Made by a program: the position numbers and the translations under genes. The notes under the pieces are model-generated. The model worked only from the letters and a program-made list of their open reading frames with translations. It was not told where the DNA came from and searched no databases. From Tubiluchus corallicola (Eukaryota > Priapulida > Priapulimorpha > Priapulimorphida > Tubiluchidae), in assembly GCA_030141605.1 (NCBI GenBank), contig JAQGDQ010000077.1, forward strand, positions 336,001-400,000: 64,000 nucleotides of DNA. The letters are read 5' to 3'. Shown here piece after piece: positions 23,501-34,574 of the stretch. Position 1 is the stretch's first letter. Each line of letters opens with the position of its first letter.

Positions 23501-26041
23501 AATTACGTACCTACTACCTATTAAGTACTTAGAGCCTTACATTTAATACAATTATACAGTAGTACTCTAATAATTTCTCATTATTAGAATTATAATACAT
23601 GTATATAACATGTATATTAAAACTTGACAAGTGCTTTCAGCAACTAAACTAAGAATTAGTAAACTAACACACAGGAAATATTATTTCAGAAATTTAATTA
23701 AATGAATTGAAAACATTTACTTTACGTTACTTTATTTTGTCCCTTTTTGACTTACTCGCCAATTTTCAATTTTTATTTTAGCATGCATCGATACATTACT
23801 TTTACAGGGCGAAAATTAACACCAGTCCACCCAGATGTTCCCGTAAAATTGCCTGAGAACTGACTCAACTCGTTTGTATACCGGTCCCTGTGGCCGGTAA
23901 ACTAAGCTTAGCCCTTCGTTTACTTTGTCTCCATATTAATGAAGCCTTGTACGTACATTTTCCAAGTCAGTGTACGCAGTTAGCGATGTCCTTACTTACA
24001 AAAATTATAATTAATGTTTACAGCGTAGTTTAAAGTAATCTGGTTGTTTAAGTTAAATCTACAGGTAAATCACAAAAAGTATTCACTTGCATGAGTTACT
24101 ATGGGGAAACCACCATGTTAACGATATTCGCGCTGGCATGTTCTAGATTTGAACAAATACGCTTAATCACGTACCAAACGAACTATTTAAAAAAATGAAA
24201 ATATGAAAGAAAAGAGCTGAAATGTAGGTAGATTTGACGAAAAAGTACACGAATTTTATTTGGATATTTTTACACAAAATTTGGAGATTAATTATAACTT
24301 CTTAAAAGTTCTGCCATTGGATACAAGTACTTATCAGCTATGCAGCACATGCACAGTGTGCTCACATCATAAGAGCCGAAAAATAAAAACAGTGTCATTT
24401 GGGAGTTTTTTATCAAAAAAATACTGTTAAATACAGATTAATACTAAAACCTAAATGGGAACACGAAAAGAAAAATACGGTATGTAATGTTGTCAAATCG
24501 CTATACAACATTAATGTTGTATAGGATTCTCTATGCACTATGCAAGAAAATGGCTAAATTTGCACTCTCTTTGTATCAATCATCACCAACCAAAGAACTA
24601 AAAACTCCAGAATCACAAGACAATATTTTAAAATAGAGAGTAGAATACACTGTCAGAGACAAATAGTTTTACTATTCATTATACATGCCTTACGAAAGAG
24701 TAGCTAGATGAGAAGAGAAACTAATTTATATAATATTTAATACATCAGATTACACAAAGTCATTATATGTATGCATTGTAAATAATAACATCAGGGCGAA
24801 TAAGGTCGTCACATATTAGATCACACAAGAATGAAAAAGAAAATTTTCAAAGTGCTCTAACAACTTTTTACAGCTTCCCAGATCCTTATCCATTAAAAAG
24901 TTTCCAAAACAAAAGTACTGTCATCATATATATTCAATTGTGCAAAAAAACTATTGCTATACAGTCTATTTTGAGGTATCTGACTAACAAAATGAACATT
25001 TTGACAAGATGTGTATGAAATTGGTTTGACGGTAAACAGTATTACAATTCTTGCACATAAGAAATTTGTTACGAAATTAAGCTTTTATTTGTTCAAACTG
25101 TTGATTTCTGATTAGTATCCAAGCCTATGACAAAGATAGGAAAGGTAGCAGGCCAACCCTATAATCTTAATTCGTCGATTAATATGGGAACTTTTATAAT
25201 GCAATAAATTTTATCAAAAAATAAAAACACACCTGATTCGTTAGACTCTTGTTGTTTTCCTTTCCGTATGAATTCGTGACCACACTTAGTACACTTCCTA
25301 CAAGCATTGGCTAACTAAAAATGAACCATTATATTTAAATATTGCTACATAAAAAGTCATTGCAAGTATTAAAATTACTTACATGTTCATATTATGAACA
25401 AAAGCTTTACAGAAGTAAAATGTTCAGCCATTGCACACAAATCAACAAATAACATCAAGTTTGCTAACAGAATTTGCCAAATTGAAATATTTAGTGTACA
25501 TGCAAATGCAAAAATTAAAACCTAAGGTACAGATGAGAATCCTGTATATTCTGATAATTGTGGTATAAGCCATAGCACAACTCGGCATGTACTAAAAGGC
25601 ATTATAGGCAGGCAAGCACAAAATTGTAGTTGCATTTATGTTCATCTTTGTGAGTTTAAATTCTTTCACTCGCATTTCGGTAAAAAATCATTTTACTAAC
25701 ATAAAGTTGTACTCTAAAAAGTTACTTTGCTAAATTATGAAAAGTAGATAGAATTATCAAATACGTTCGATACCTACTCCCAAGTTTTACAGAATTGTTA
25801 TCCATTCTGTGCAAAATAATACATTGACAACATAAATTCTTGTAAATTTCCATTGCGAGAATCCCAGCAAATTCAGGTAAAATTTAGAAAAAAAGCGAGA
25901 TAGCATAATACGTACTGAATTTTTAGTGATATAATTTATCTTTTCATCAAATCTACAAAACACGTGCAAAAGAAAGAGAACAGGGGGGAGTAATACTTTT
26001 CATACCTGAGTGTGACAAGATGGACATTCTTTATGGACCAT
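20440..26041 (-). CDS. UPF0547 / C16orf87-like zinc-ribbon protein, whole gene (5 exons)
   Basis: Exons on the minus strand: 26041-26006, 25314-25233, 22803-22709, 21203-20996, 20561-20440. Lengths 36, 82, 95, 208 and 122 nt sum to 543 nt, i.e. 180 aa plus stop, with every junction in phase and GT-AG. The N-terminus holds a small zinc-ribbon (C6, C9, C17, C20, C23). The middle is basic (KRRRTERIRRD) and the C-terminus reads EEDIFADLSPEKL and INLAEINRKI. These three blocks match human C16orf87 (UPF0547, 154 aa) in the same order. Its molecular role is poorly defined; the basic, low-complexity middle suggests a nuclear protein, which is inference. It lies directly upstream of TRMT6 on the same strand. 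Confidence 0.88.
20996..21203 (-). CDS. UPF0547-like gene, exon 4
   Basis: Acceptor ATATATGTAG. Encodes a hydrophilic region (ARSVHAAKAENPQPENKRLQ at the start; Ser/Arg-rich VRRRSESSNSNGN at the end), likely disordered, and leaves in phase 1 at GTATGC. It is the least conserved exon of the gene. Confidence 0.8.
21421..21515. repeat. Dispersed short repeat, copy A
   Basis: Core CCCAAATGCGGCTAAGACATC followed about 40 bp later by AGATTATTCCTTACTAATGA. Similar paired cores occur at 40541-40632 and 56041-56130. Lies in intron 3 of the UPF0547-like gene. Possibly a SINE or MITE remnant. No tRNA-like promoter boxes seen. Confidence 0.45.
22709..22803 (-). CDS. UPF0547-like gene, exon 3
   Basis: Acceptor TTTATTTAG. 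Reads GQSVEVKRRRTERIRRDPDF, the basic block conserved in C16orf87 (KRRRTERVRR), then FQRQLEK and donor GTGAAC in phase 0. Introns on either side are 1505 and 2429 bp and contain no gene I can see. Confidence 0.88.
24497..24522. other. Short perfect palindrome in a UPF0547 intron
   Basis: TATACAACATTAATGTTGTATA is self-complementary. Likely chance or a small cruciform; no associated gene signal. Confidence 0.5.
25233..25314 (-). CDS. UPF0547-like gene, exon 2
   Basis: Acceptor TTTTTAG, then LANACRKCTKCGHEFIRKGK, the second half of the zinc ribbon, ending in donor GTGTGT with phase 1. Confidence 0.85.
26006..26041 (-). CDS. UPF0547-like gene, exon 1
   Basis: Encodes MVHKECPSCHTQ, the first zinc knuckle (CPSC), then donor GTATG. 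The ATG is chosen because family members start a few residues before CPxC. Only 36 coding nt. Leaves in phase 0. Confidence 0.8.
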
Positions 26042-26160
26042 ACTCTAACCCTACATCCTAGAAATCATATTTTTCCTACTAAAGCAACTAGATATATATT
26101 AATTACGAAAAATAAGTTCTATTGTTTTCGAAAATTTCAAAACCGCCGACTCTCACAAAC

Positions 26161-26227
26161 ATGTCAGATGCACAAAGGGCCGACTTGATTCTACCGGGTG
26201 CAAAAAGCCATTCTTTGTTCTATTCAA
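26161..26227 (+). CDS. Possible first exon of a divergent gene
   Basis: ATG at 26161 opens MSDAQRADLILPGAKSHSLF and runs to a good donor (TTCAA|GTAAGT) after 67 nt. It starts 119 bp from the UPF0547 ATG on the opposite strand, the layout of a bidirectional promoter. I do not recognise the peptide and could not find a convincing next exon before 30590. May be chance. Confidence 0.22.
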
Positions 26228-26285
26228 GTAAGTTTATTTACAAGTTTTTCCAGATTTCGACAGCTGGTAGATCAAACCTGAAGAC

Positions 26286-26661
26286 TAAGGGTGAGCATTC
26301 TCTACCAGAAAGCGACTTCAAATCGAACCGAACTTCAGTATTTCGAATTCAAATCGAATTGAGATTGAAAGATTTTCGAACAAGTTTTCCAATCACTAGT
26401 AAAAATTAGTCTTACAAAGATCATGCATATTACTCGATTCTGTTCTGCAATAAAACCTCTAATAATTTATTTAAAACTGTGCACAGAAATCACCGCTAAA
26501 TTATGTTAATTGCATGATGATTCAATCGTTTCAATGATAAAGAACGTATGTGATTGAAGAGCTGAATTTTTCGAATCTTAGTTTTAGGTTCGAATTTAAT
26601 TTGAATTTAAAAACTCGTTCGAATCGAATTCGAACATTCGAACGTTCGATGCTCACCCATA
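26286..26661. mobile_element. Non-autonomous hAT-like MITE, copy 1 (376 bp)
   Basis: Terminal inverted repeats TAAGGGTGAGCAT and ATGCTCACCCATA, flanked by perfect 8-bp direct duplications CTGAAGAC (26278-26285 and 26662-26669). Eight-base target duplication points to hAT-type transposase mobilisation. The interior is AT-rich with TTCGAA-rich ends and no coding capacity. A related copy lies at 36246-36544. Confidence 0.85.
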
Positions 26662-26796
26662 CTGAAGACACACGATGAGTCAATCACAAAAAGTAATTAA
26701 ATTTTAACAAGTTTATTACATGCTTTAAACGCATAATTTAACACTAATTTGAATGTTGTGAAAATTGCACACTTGTTATTAATATTCTTTTGAAAT

Positions 26797-26840
26797 ACTA
26801 GGGGTGAACATCGAACTTTCGATCCTAAAATTATAGATTT
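26797..26840. repeat. Solo end of the same MITE family
   Basis: TAGGGGTGAACATCGAACTTTCGA resembles the inward-read end of copy 1 (TATGGGTGAGCATCGAACGTTCGA). No matching second end nearby, so a fragment. Confidence 0.5.
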
Positions 26841-27104
26841 TATCATTACAATAAGTCTCAGAAAATGATGCACATTTTACACAAAATGTGCACTGTTCCT
26901 CTAACACTTTATACAGCGGTTCTTTGTTTTCCCAGATATAGACTTTGCTTGGTCTTAAAGTAATTGTTTGCTGACTGTTGTGATGTTTCCTTGAATCTGA
27001 TATATAAGGTACTATTTTTATGTTTTCTTTACATGAAATCTCTTTCTAAGTTATTTCTAGTTGTATTCTGACAATTTAATTTCAATCATTGATTGTGCAA
27101 TAAT

Positions 27105-27254
27105 ATAATTTATTTTATATCTTGGTTAGTAGTGTCATAATTGTACTAATTATTTGCTTTGGCTTGATTTATAGCATTGAAAATGACAGTTGCTTTCGAA
27201 ATGATCGTCTACGATAATAAACTATTAATTCCTAGAGGCTGGCACTTTCGTGTA
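27105..27254. repeat. Foldback family, copy 2 (one arm only)
   Basis: Matches the right arm of the 15998-16304 hairpin: ATAATTTATT..., GCTTGATTTATAGCATTGAA, then an outer end TTAATTCCTAGAGGCTGGC that is the complement of the left outer end of copy 1. The opposite arm is missing. Confidence 0.75.
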
Positions 27255-30200
27255 TTTGTATGTAACTTTCTTCTTCACTGATAATGGTGAGAATCGCACA
27301 ATTGATACCTGTTCCTACAAATTACAATTCGCTTGGGGTTTGGACCATGTAGAAATGTGGCTCATTGCATCATGCTATAAGGTTTGGCCAGGTTTCTAAA
27401 TCGTGTAACAGAACTGAGGTGTGCAGTATCCAGCAAAAGGATACCATGAAACCAAAAGTAAAACGTGCCCTATGCACCAGTGAGAGGTGAAGCGAGGTAA
27501 TAACATTCCGCAATTTAACAATTTTAAGATCTGCCAAATTAATATAAATTATTTTTCAGTTAGATCTAAATGGGCCTTGGATATTTATGTAAACAGTAGA
27601 AATTTTGACACTGTTACTGTCCATTGTTTCAGAATTTAAAGCTAAGTCTGTTTTTAACCAATTGTCATGAAAATGTTAAAATTAGAAACCCAGATATTAA
27701 GGTGGTTGTTCTATATTTGTTAAGAATGAATTAATCAGCTGTTGTCTGGAAAACTTTGAGTATGACTTATACGTACTCTGTATGGGTTTTACTAAAACTT
27801 GTTTTTGACCAAGGAACTACAATTAGCAGCTGATAAAAAATGATTGCAAGAAAAGTGCACAAGATGAAGTGTATAGCAAGATAACCTTTTCTGGAAGTCG
27901 TACAAAATTTTTTACCCACAAACCACTTTGATATTTCAGTGCTGATTCTCAAAAGGTCTCTTCACATTAATTCAACCGATTTATGCCAAGTTCTTCTCAG
28001 TGGCGAACATGTACACGACGCTAACTTCGATGTCAGATAGCGCATTTTTGTTGAACGTAGTATAATTAATATTGATGTCTTTAGTAATGAGCCCTAACGA
28101 AACAACTCCATCTTTTGTATGAATGATTTAATTTCAGCAATTAAAGAGACCCCTATATTTGACAAAAGTATTGATTTTGACGTGTTTCGCACCTTAACTA
28201 ATAAATCACCTTGGTTTTTGGGCCAGAGCGGTATTTTCACATTTATGTAAACTTTGTTATATGTTGCATTAAACGTCGACAAATAGATTCGCCACAAGTA
28301 TTAATGTAGAAATTGTAGTATCAATATTAACCCTATAAAAGAATTTGGTACGGCCATGCAACTTTCTGTTCCCCTAGGTAAGAGAAAGTTTGAAGTGTTA
28401 GCATTCAGTTTTTACATAAGCAGAGAAATTTTTACGGATTTTTTGTTCGAAATTGGGCACGCTCCTAATAGTATATGTAGCTGCTTAACAAGCTCTCAGT
28501 CTGTACATCATTAATTATTTGAATGTATATTACTAGACAATACCAAAGGAAATGATTTTATTACCACTCTGCCTACATTACATGTCTGTTGGCGATAAAA
28601 TTTTATAATTAACCTTGTAGGCCTAAGTTAAAATCACGAAAAAACAACATAAATGTATTTAGTATGTAACTTGCGAACAAAACGCATTTTGTCTAGATTA
28701 TCAGATTTAGAGTATAAATTTTTATTCTGTTAACATATACAAGAATTTATAAATTAAGGTTTTGGTGTACGCTCTAGCCCCTTTTTGAAGGCATAAGTAA
28801 AAGAGTGTAATTAACTGTAATTATCTTTATTACATAATATATAATATAATATTATATATAATATAAATATATATATGCTCATTGTCTTTTTTTTGTGTAT
28901 GTGTAATAAATTGCAGCATTAGAATTTGTAGTTGTGTTTATTTTATTTATGGTAGATGTCTTTAATTGTGTGTAGCGCGTTAGATTTTGCAACTAAGTTT
29001 ATGATAAAAGCCCGGGCCTCGATGTCTTTTACTTTGTAAATGTTTGTCAGTACTGTATGCCTTGTAACCTGTAAACATAAACTTAAAACTGTGTTAATAC
29101 TTTTAGCACTTTTAAAACACATACCTTCAAATAGAGGGAACTATATTGTATAAAATTTTTAGAAACTTGAAATTGACTTTGGAAAGTAGCTTGCACATTC
29201 CATACCTGGCTGTACGCTAACACTGAATTTCCAATGAAAGTAGCATTGTGATCAAATTACTATTGCATTTGTGAGGTTCTCATTTGCAAAATGGGTGAAA
29301 AATTCAAAATGTAAATCTCATTACCATAGTCCCTTGAAAACGAAACTGAAAAATAGAAGAAACTGTTGCTCTGAACTGCAAGAATACTGATCTATGTACA
29401 TGCAGTCACCATAATTATATTGGTGGCTAGAAAACCACCCATTAGGCAACTCAGCGGGAGAATTATAACTGCACTGTAATTGAAATGGTTAGGTGCCACA
29501 CAGTGGCTTGTCTTTCCTGTATCTGGCAAAATGCCAAGATTAAATACACGTTTTACAAACAACAGATTTTGGCATGATACCTGAATTTCCGCTTCCTTTC
29601 TACTGATTCAGTGACTGAGAACAGGAAGTTATCGCTATGTTAACAGTTACTAATCTTTACCTGCCTAGTACAGACACGCTGCATTGCTACAGTCTAAATG
29701 CTTTTCTGCAGCATCACAGATATTTTAAGTTTCTGAAAAGAGTAGCCCTACCTACTTCGTGATACAGGGAAGCGATCTTGTGCTTATTTGGAGACTAAAT
29801 CTTTATTGGGCATAGTCACTGTTAATGGTTGAGTCATAGGAATAATAACATTTTGTGTCAGTATTATAGTGCGATAGTTACTGCTGATCTTTGTTCATTT
29901 GGTAGTCACATTTTACTGAGAAATTGAGTTATTGGCGCGGACGTCACGGCGTCATCGATCTACGCCTGTCCGTAACCAAATTTTGCAAGCTTGTGAAGCG
30001 CCGAAGATGTACAAATAATATACACAAAATACAGGACAATTAAACTTTTGAAGAAAATTTGAAGATTAAATGTTTTAGTTTGTCATATTCATCTTAATTA
30101 ATGTTTCGGTTTAGCTCGTTTTTGATATGCCTGAACAATTTATGTGTAATTACTCACAGATCAAAATTTTATCACGCAACTCAAAACAAGCCGGTGTCAC

Positions 30201-30589
30201 GTTTCAAAGGATTTATAGATGCTTTAGATTCGCCGAAGCGCCAATGAATACGTGCTACACGTTGTGAATGTACCTGCCTCAGAATAAAGAACAAACTAAT
30301 TTGCAAAGATGTTATGTTAATTGATCGGGCATCAAGCAAACTCGAAAAGGTGAGACACGATATCTCAGACTCATCTTTGTGCAAGCTTTTATATAATCAA
30401 TGCTGATGCAAACTGTGTAGCCTACACACAGAACGCAGATGAAGACTTGGTGCATGTGTTAAAGAGCGGTCAGACTTATTCAGAAATTGCAATGTAACTA
30501 AATGAAGATCCATTACCGTTTTTAGTGAATGTTTTTCGCAATCTGCCTGTCAAACTTACTTCTAGTTGTTGGTCTGTTTCTGTAAAGAG
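27255..30589. other. Intergenic interval upstream of the orphan GPCR
   Basis: No supportable exon. Contains an AT-dinucleotide tract at 28838-28878. The last few hundred bases should hold the promoter and 5' UTR of the GPCR at 30590, but I see no clear core-promoter motif. Confidence 0.35.
28838..28878. repeat. (AT)n-rich low-complexity tract
   Basis: Runs of TATAATATAATATTATATATAA, partly self-complementary. Confidence 0.75.
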
Positions 30590-31067
30590 ATGGCCTTAAA
30601 TAAAAGTAACATGAACGATTCAAAGTCTTGTGTACATGCTTACCATGATGACGTAGTGGCGGAGTGCAACTACCACAGCCATTTAGAACCAACTGAAAAG
30701 TATATTGAAGCCACAATTCTGGTGATCTTAATCATAGTTGCTGCTTCTGGGAACCTTCTCTTATGGTGTTCAGTGTTGAGGACTCGGAAACTGAGGAAGC
30801 CAGACAATTATCTAGTATTATGTTTGAGTCTTGCAGACTTTCTGGTGGCGGTAGTTAATCTTCCGTTCACATTGGACGCAGTCTTGCGTGATCATTGGCT
30901 TTACGGGGACACGTTATGTGTTTTGCAGGGATTTACGAACATGCTGACTTTTGTGGCTAGTGTCATGTCACTTGCTGCCATTAGTGTGAATCGTTACATA
31001 ACCATCTGTCACTGGCATCGTTACCGTGGCGTGTACAGTCCTCGAAATACTATATTCATTTGCTTAG
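30590..31067 (+). CDS. Orphan GPCR exon 1 (N-terminus to TM4 start)
   Basis: Start at MALNKSNMND. A second ATG at codon 8 is possible. Encodes TM1-TM3 and the NRY motif. Ends ICL|G with donor TTAG|GTAAGA in phase 1. Confidence 0.85.
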
Positions 31068-33073
31068 GTAAGAATGTGGGGCGTCAATTATAATATCAGC
31101 CATAGGTTTAATATGTAAGTGTTTGATAGCTAGAAAGATTTAATTATTTTGATACTGTTGGTAACAAGAGGCAATGATGACGACATCCACGATAACGACA
31201 ACCATACGCCAACCGTGACCAGTGCCACTGCTACCATAGCCACAACACAACCGCTGCAAAGATGGTGACGACAATGGTCACAATGATAGCAACAACACCA
31301 ATAACCACAGCAAAAACAACAACATAATAATGATGATAACGATGATAATGATGAAGATGAGACGATGATGATGATGATGATGACGATGATGACGATGATA
31401 ATGATGATGATGATAATAATAATAATAACTTAGTGACCATGAAAGCAGTGATGAGAAAGGCATCACGAAAAAATAAAAATCAACAACATCAATAATAACA
31501 GCAGCAGCAGCATCAACATCAGCAGGAGCAGTTCTGGTTGTGGTAGCAAACATGAAGACAACAACAAGAACAAGAACGACGATGACAAAAACAACATTGC
31601 ACAGACACTTTGTGATCATTTTTGTCGTCATTATTATTATCGTCATCGTCTTCCTTCCCCGTCTCAGTATCCTCTTTCACATTATAATCGTCGTTATTGT
31701 ATTATCATTATTGTCGTCGTCGTCGTCATCGTCATCATTATTAATCGTCGTTTTTACAATTATCAACTTTATCTTCATAAACTTCTTGCCTGCAATTTTC
31801 TTATGTTTGAAAACTGTAACTGTAGTACTGTATTGTCTTATGCTTTGTTTTAGGTGTATGGTTGTTTTCTGCCATTCTTGCAATGCCACCACTTCTTGGA
31901 TGGGGTATTTACGATTTCTTACCCAACGCGTCGTTCTGCTTTTCAGATTGGTCAAAGAGCATTTCGTTCACTTTTTTCATGGTGATTATCTGTTTTGGGG
32001 GACCGCTGTCTGTAATGGCCTTTTGTTACACCCGAATAATAAAAGAATGCCGCATGAGTAGTAAGAAAACGATGTCACCTAAGAAAAGCATCAAGAAACC
32101 CAAACCATTAACATCACTTTCATCAATAGTTGTGACTGGTTTGCACAAAAACATTGAGGAGGAACCTGCAAAAGATTGTAACACACCAGAGGTTAGAAGA
32201 TCTGTCAATCCAGTTAAATCATTCTTTACCTTGCCTGTGGTTACAGAGGATTCCGAAGGTGACTATGTAGATGAAAGTGAATACAATGCAAGTGTAGGTC
32301 ATTTGTCTGAATGCTCCCTTTCGTTTTCTTCGTCTATTTTGGACACAGTTGCACAGTCGTCAAATACAGCTGAGGAAAATCCAGCTAAAGATGAAAGCAC
32401 GAAAAGAAGATTTAGTGAGGGCGACATTCTAGAAGAAACCGAGATCTCAAAGAAAAACCAGCTGATGTTGCCACCACAAAGACTTTTCAGTCAAGGATTT
32501 CAAAAAAGCAGAGACAAGCTATACAAGTTGGGGAAAGCGTTGAATATGCACCCTTCTGAAGTAGTAAAGAGACTCCGTCAAAAGAAACGGAGAGAGCGCC
32601 GGAAGCAAAGGGAGATAAGATTAGCGAAGCTTTTTCTTATTGTCGTGTTTGCTTTTGTCATTTCCTGGTTCCCTTACTGCATTGTCATGTTTTGGGCAGT
32701 ATTTGGGAAAAATCCTGTCCCACGGGCAGCCGACATGCTAGCTCTGTTGCTGGGCTATGCCAATAGCTGTTACAACCCGATTATTTATGGAGCCCTGAAT
32801 AGAAACTTTCGTGATGGTTACAAAAAATTACTTTGCTGCCGCAACAACAGAGCGAAAACGATGCAAAAACTTAAAAAACGTCGTCGACCTGAAGGATTCA
32901 CTGGCTCAGATTCGCGTCCTATTTCTTCAATGAACACACAAACTGGAAGACCCGTTTCAAGTTTCATATCTGAAGAATCATTATCAATTAATTTGAAATA
33001 TTTCATTGGGGCAGATGTGTCTTTACCAGACGGTTGTAGTGGGATTGATTCTTCTTCATCTTTTTCACAATAA
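30590..33073 (+). CDS. Orphan class A GPCR, melatonin/GPR84/Tre1-like, complete (2 exons)
   Basis: Seven-pass receptor, 565 aa, from exons 30590-31067 and 31854-33073 (split Gly160). N-terminal tail about 35 aa, no signal peptide seen. TM1 carries GN (SGNLLLW); TM2 has LSLADF; TM3 ends in NRY (134-136) in place of DRY, as in melatonin receptors and the Tre1/Moody/GPR84 group. TM6 has SWFP (430-433) in place of CWxP. TM7 ends NSCYNPIIYG (NPxxY at 467-471), followed by LNRNFRDGYKKLL, which resembles the melatonin-receptor helix 8. The third intracellular loop is very long (about 190 aa), Ser/Lys/Glu-rich and likely phosphorylated. Ligand unknown. The next gene on the same strand begins 3.7 kb downstream. 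Confidence 0.85.
31328..31430. repeat. (GAT)n trinucleotide array inside GPCR intron
   Basis: GATGAT/GACGAT/AATGAT units. The complementary motif (ATC/GTC)n occurs at 31620-31755 in the same 786-bp intron, so the intron RNA could fold back on itself. Confidence 0.8.
31480..31600. repeat. (CAA/CAG)n-rich tract in GPCR intron
   Basis: CAACAACATCAATAATAACAGCAGCAG and similar. Open frames across it are low-complexity artefacts. Confidence 0.7.
31620..31755. repeat. (ATC/GTC)n trinucleotide array inside GPCR intron
   Basis: TCGTCATTATTATTATCGTC and GTCGTCGTCGTCATCG units, complementary in sense to the GAT array at 31328. Confidence 0.8.
31854..33073 (+). CDS. Orphan GPCR exon 2 (TM4 to C-terminus)
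   Basis: Acceptor TTTGTTTTAG. Opens GVWLFSAILAMPPLLGWG (TM4), then TM5 ending FCYTRIIKECR, the long third loop, TM6, TM7 and a Ser-rich C-tail ending SSSSFSQ before TAA. Confidence 0.88.
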
Positions 33074-33188
33074 CTGATCTAGCTGCGTTACAGTTATAAA
33101 TATCTTAAATTTCAATTACAATTGCAAAAGCAATGTCTTTGTTACCTTTCTCTTGTGCTAGCGGTTAACTACCATGGTCAAGCCAGTT

Positions 33189-33241
33189 CTTTCTTTCTCT
33201 CTTTCTCTCTCTGTCGGTCTGCCTGTCTGTCTATCTCTGTA

Positions 33242-33293
<52 letters not shown>

Positions 33294-33302
33294 CTCTCTC
33301 TC

Positions 33303-33393
<91 letters not shown>

Positions 33394-33424
33394 ATCTCTC
33401 TCTCCCTCGCCCCCTCTCTCTCCC
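33189..33424. repeat. (CT)n microsatellite
   Basis: Nearly pure CTCT with TTTC/CCTC interruptions over about 235 bp, starting some 115 bp after the GPCR stop codon, so probably within its 3' UTR. The Ser/Leu and Arg/Glu open frames here are artefacts. Confidence 0.95.
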
Positions 33425-33570
33425 TGAGTGCCGCAATGGCACAATCAATAATCAAAATGATAATAAGTTTTTCATTAGCCAAAATTATTAATGGAATAAT
33501 ATAATTACATAAATTACATTTAGTTGGTTGTAACGATGCGCAAGAGGGCTACTTTGACATTTTTGGCTAG

Positions 33571-33576
33571 AATAAA
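33571..33576 (+). terminator. Candidate poly(A) signal AATAAA for the orphan GPCR
   Basis: First AATAAA I find downstream of the stop (about 500 bp), beyond the CT array. If used, the CT repeat would be transcribed. Confidence 0.3.
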
Positions 33577-33734
33577 GAGAATTTTTATACGAAAAAAATC
33601 TTGACTTCATAGTAATATTGCACCTTGGCAGAGAAAATTTAGTCAGTGGACATTTAGGTAGTGGACAGGGTACATGTGGGAGCAAAAACTTTAATCTGTA
33701 CAATATTTAATGCTACAAAGAATTTTCACTACAT

Positions 33735-34056
33735 GCCTATTTACCTAGCTATCTATCTGCCTACCCACCAATCTACTCCTATCTGTTTACCTGCCTACAC
33801 ACCCATCTATCTACCTACCTACCTATCTACCTACCTACCTACCTACCTACATACCTACCTACCTTCCTACCTACCTACCTACCTACCTACCTACCTACCT
33901 ACCTACCTACCTACCTACCTACCTACCTGCCTGCCTTCATGTCTGCCTGCCTGCCTGCCCGCTTGCCTGCCTACCTACCTACCTACCTACATACATACAT
34001 ACATACATAGCTACCTACCTATCTACCTACCACTTACCACCTACCTTCCTACTAAC
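33735..34056. repeat. (CCTA)n tetranucleotide array
   Basis: CTACCTAC units with TGCC, ATAC and TATC variants. The Tyr/Leu/Pro-Thr frame across it is an artefact. Confidence 0.95.
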
Positions 34057-34283
34057 ATGCTTGCCAACAGATCTATTTAAAACTGTTTAGGCACATTGAT
34101 ATGTTGACACAAGGCAAAGGGGGTACACACAATAAAGTACGAACACACTATTCTATTATATTCTATTTCATTAAATTACGTAATTTTCCGTGCTGTTCTG
34201 CATTGCACTGCTCTGTTCTGTTCTGTTATGATCTATGCTGTGTCATTCCATTTATTCTACTGCATTTTATTGTGTTGTATTAC

Positions 34284-34336
34284 AAGTAGGTAAGTAAGTA
34301 AGCAAGCAAGTAAGTAAGTAAGAAGGTAGGTAAGTG
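34284..34336. repeat. (AAGT)n tetranucleotide array
   Basis: GTAAGTAAGTAAGCAAGCAAG and close variants. Confidence 0.85.
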
Positions 34337-34372
34337 TACAATTATTACTTTTTACAATTGTACAATTGTAAT

Positions 34373-34418
34373 TTAGTTAGTTAGTTAGTTAGTTAGTCAG
34401 TCTGTCAGTCAGTCAGTC

Positions 34419-34471
<53 letters not shown>

Positions 34472-34558
34472 ATTAGTTAGTTAGTTAGTTAGTTAGTTAA
34501 TTAGCTAGATAGTTAGTGAGTCAGGTAGTCAGTCAGCAAGTCAGTTAGTCAATCACTC
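34373..34558. repeat. (TTAG)n tetranucleotide array
   Basis: TTAG units with TCAG and TAAT variants. The unit has four bases, not the TTAGG or TTAGGG of telomeres. Confidence 0.95.
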
Positions 34559-34574
34559 ATTAGCAGTAGGGAAC

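Noticed and set aside
26590-26605. GGTTCGAATTT resembling a tRNA B-box
   Set aside because: It lies in the TTCGAA-rich end of the MITE; no A-box or cloverleaf could be drawn.
33158-33491. Overlapping open frames of Ser/Leu and Arg/Glu across the CT array
   Set aside because: All arise from a pure CT microsatellite read in several frames; no splice context or non-repetitive protein.
33661-34080. 139-codon Tyr/Leu/Pro/Thr frame
   Set aside because: Read-through of the CCTA tetranucleotide array.
34373-34558. Possible interstitial telomere repeat
   Set aside because: The unit is TTAG (4 bp), not TTAGG or TTAGGG, and it grades into other tetranucleotides.
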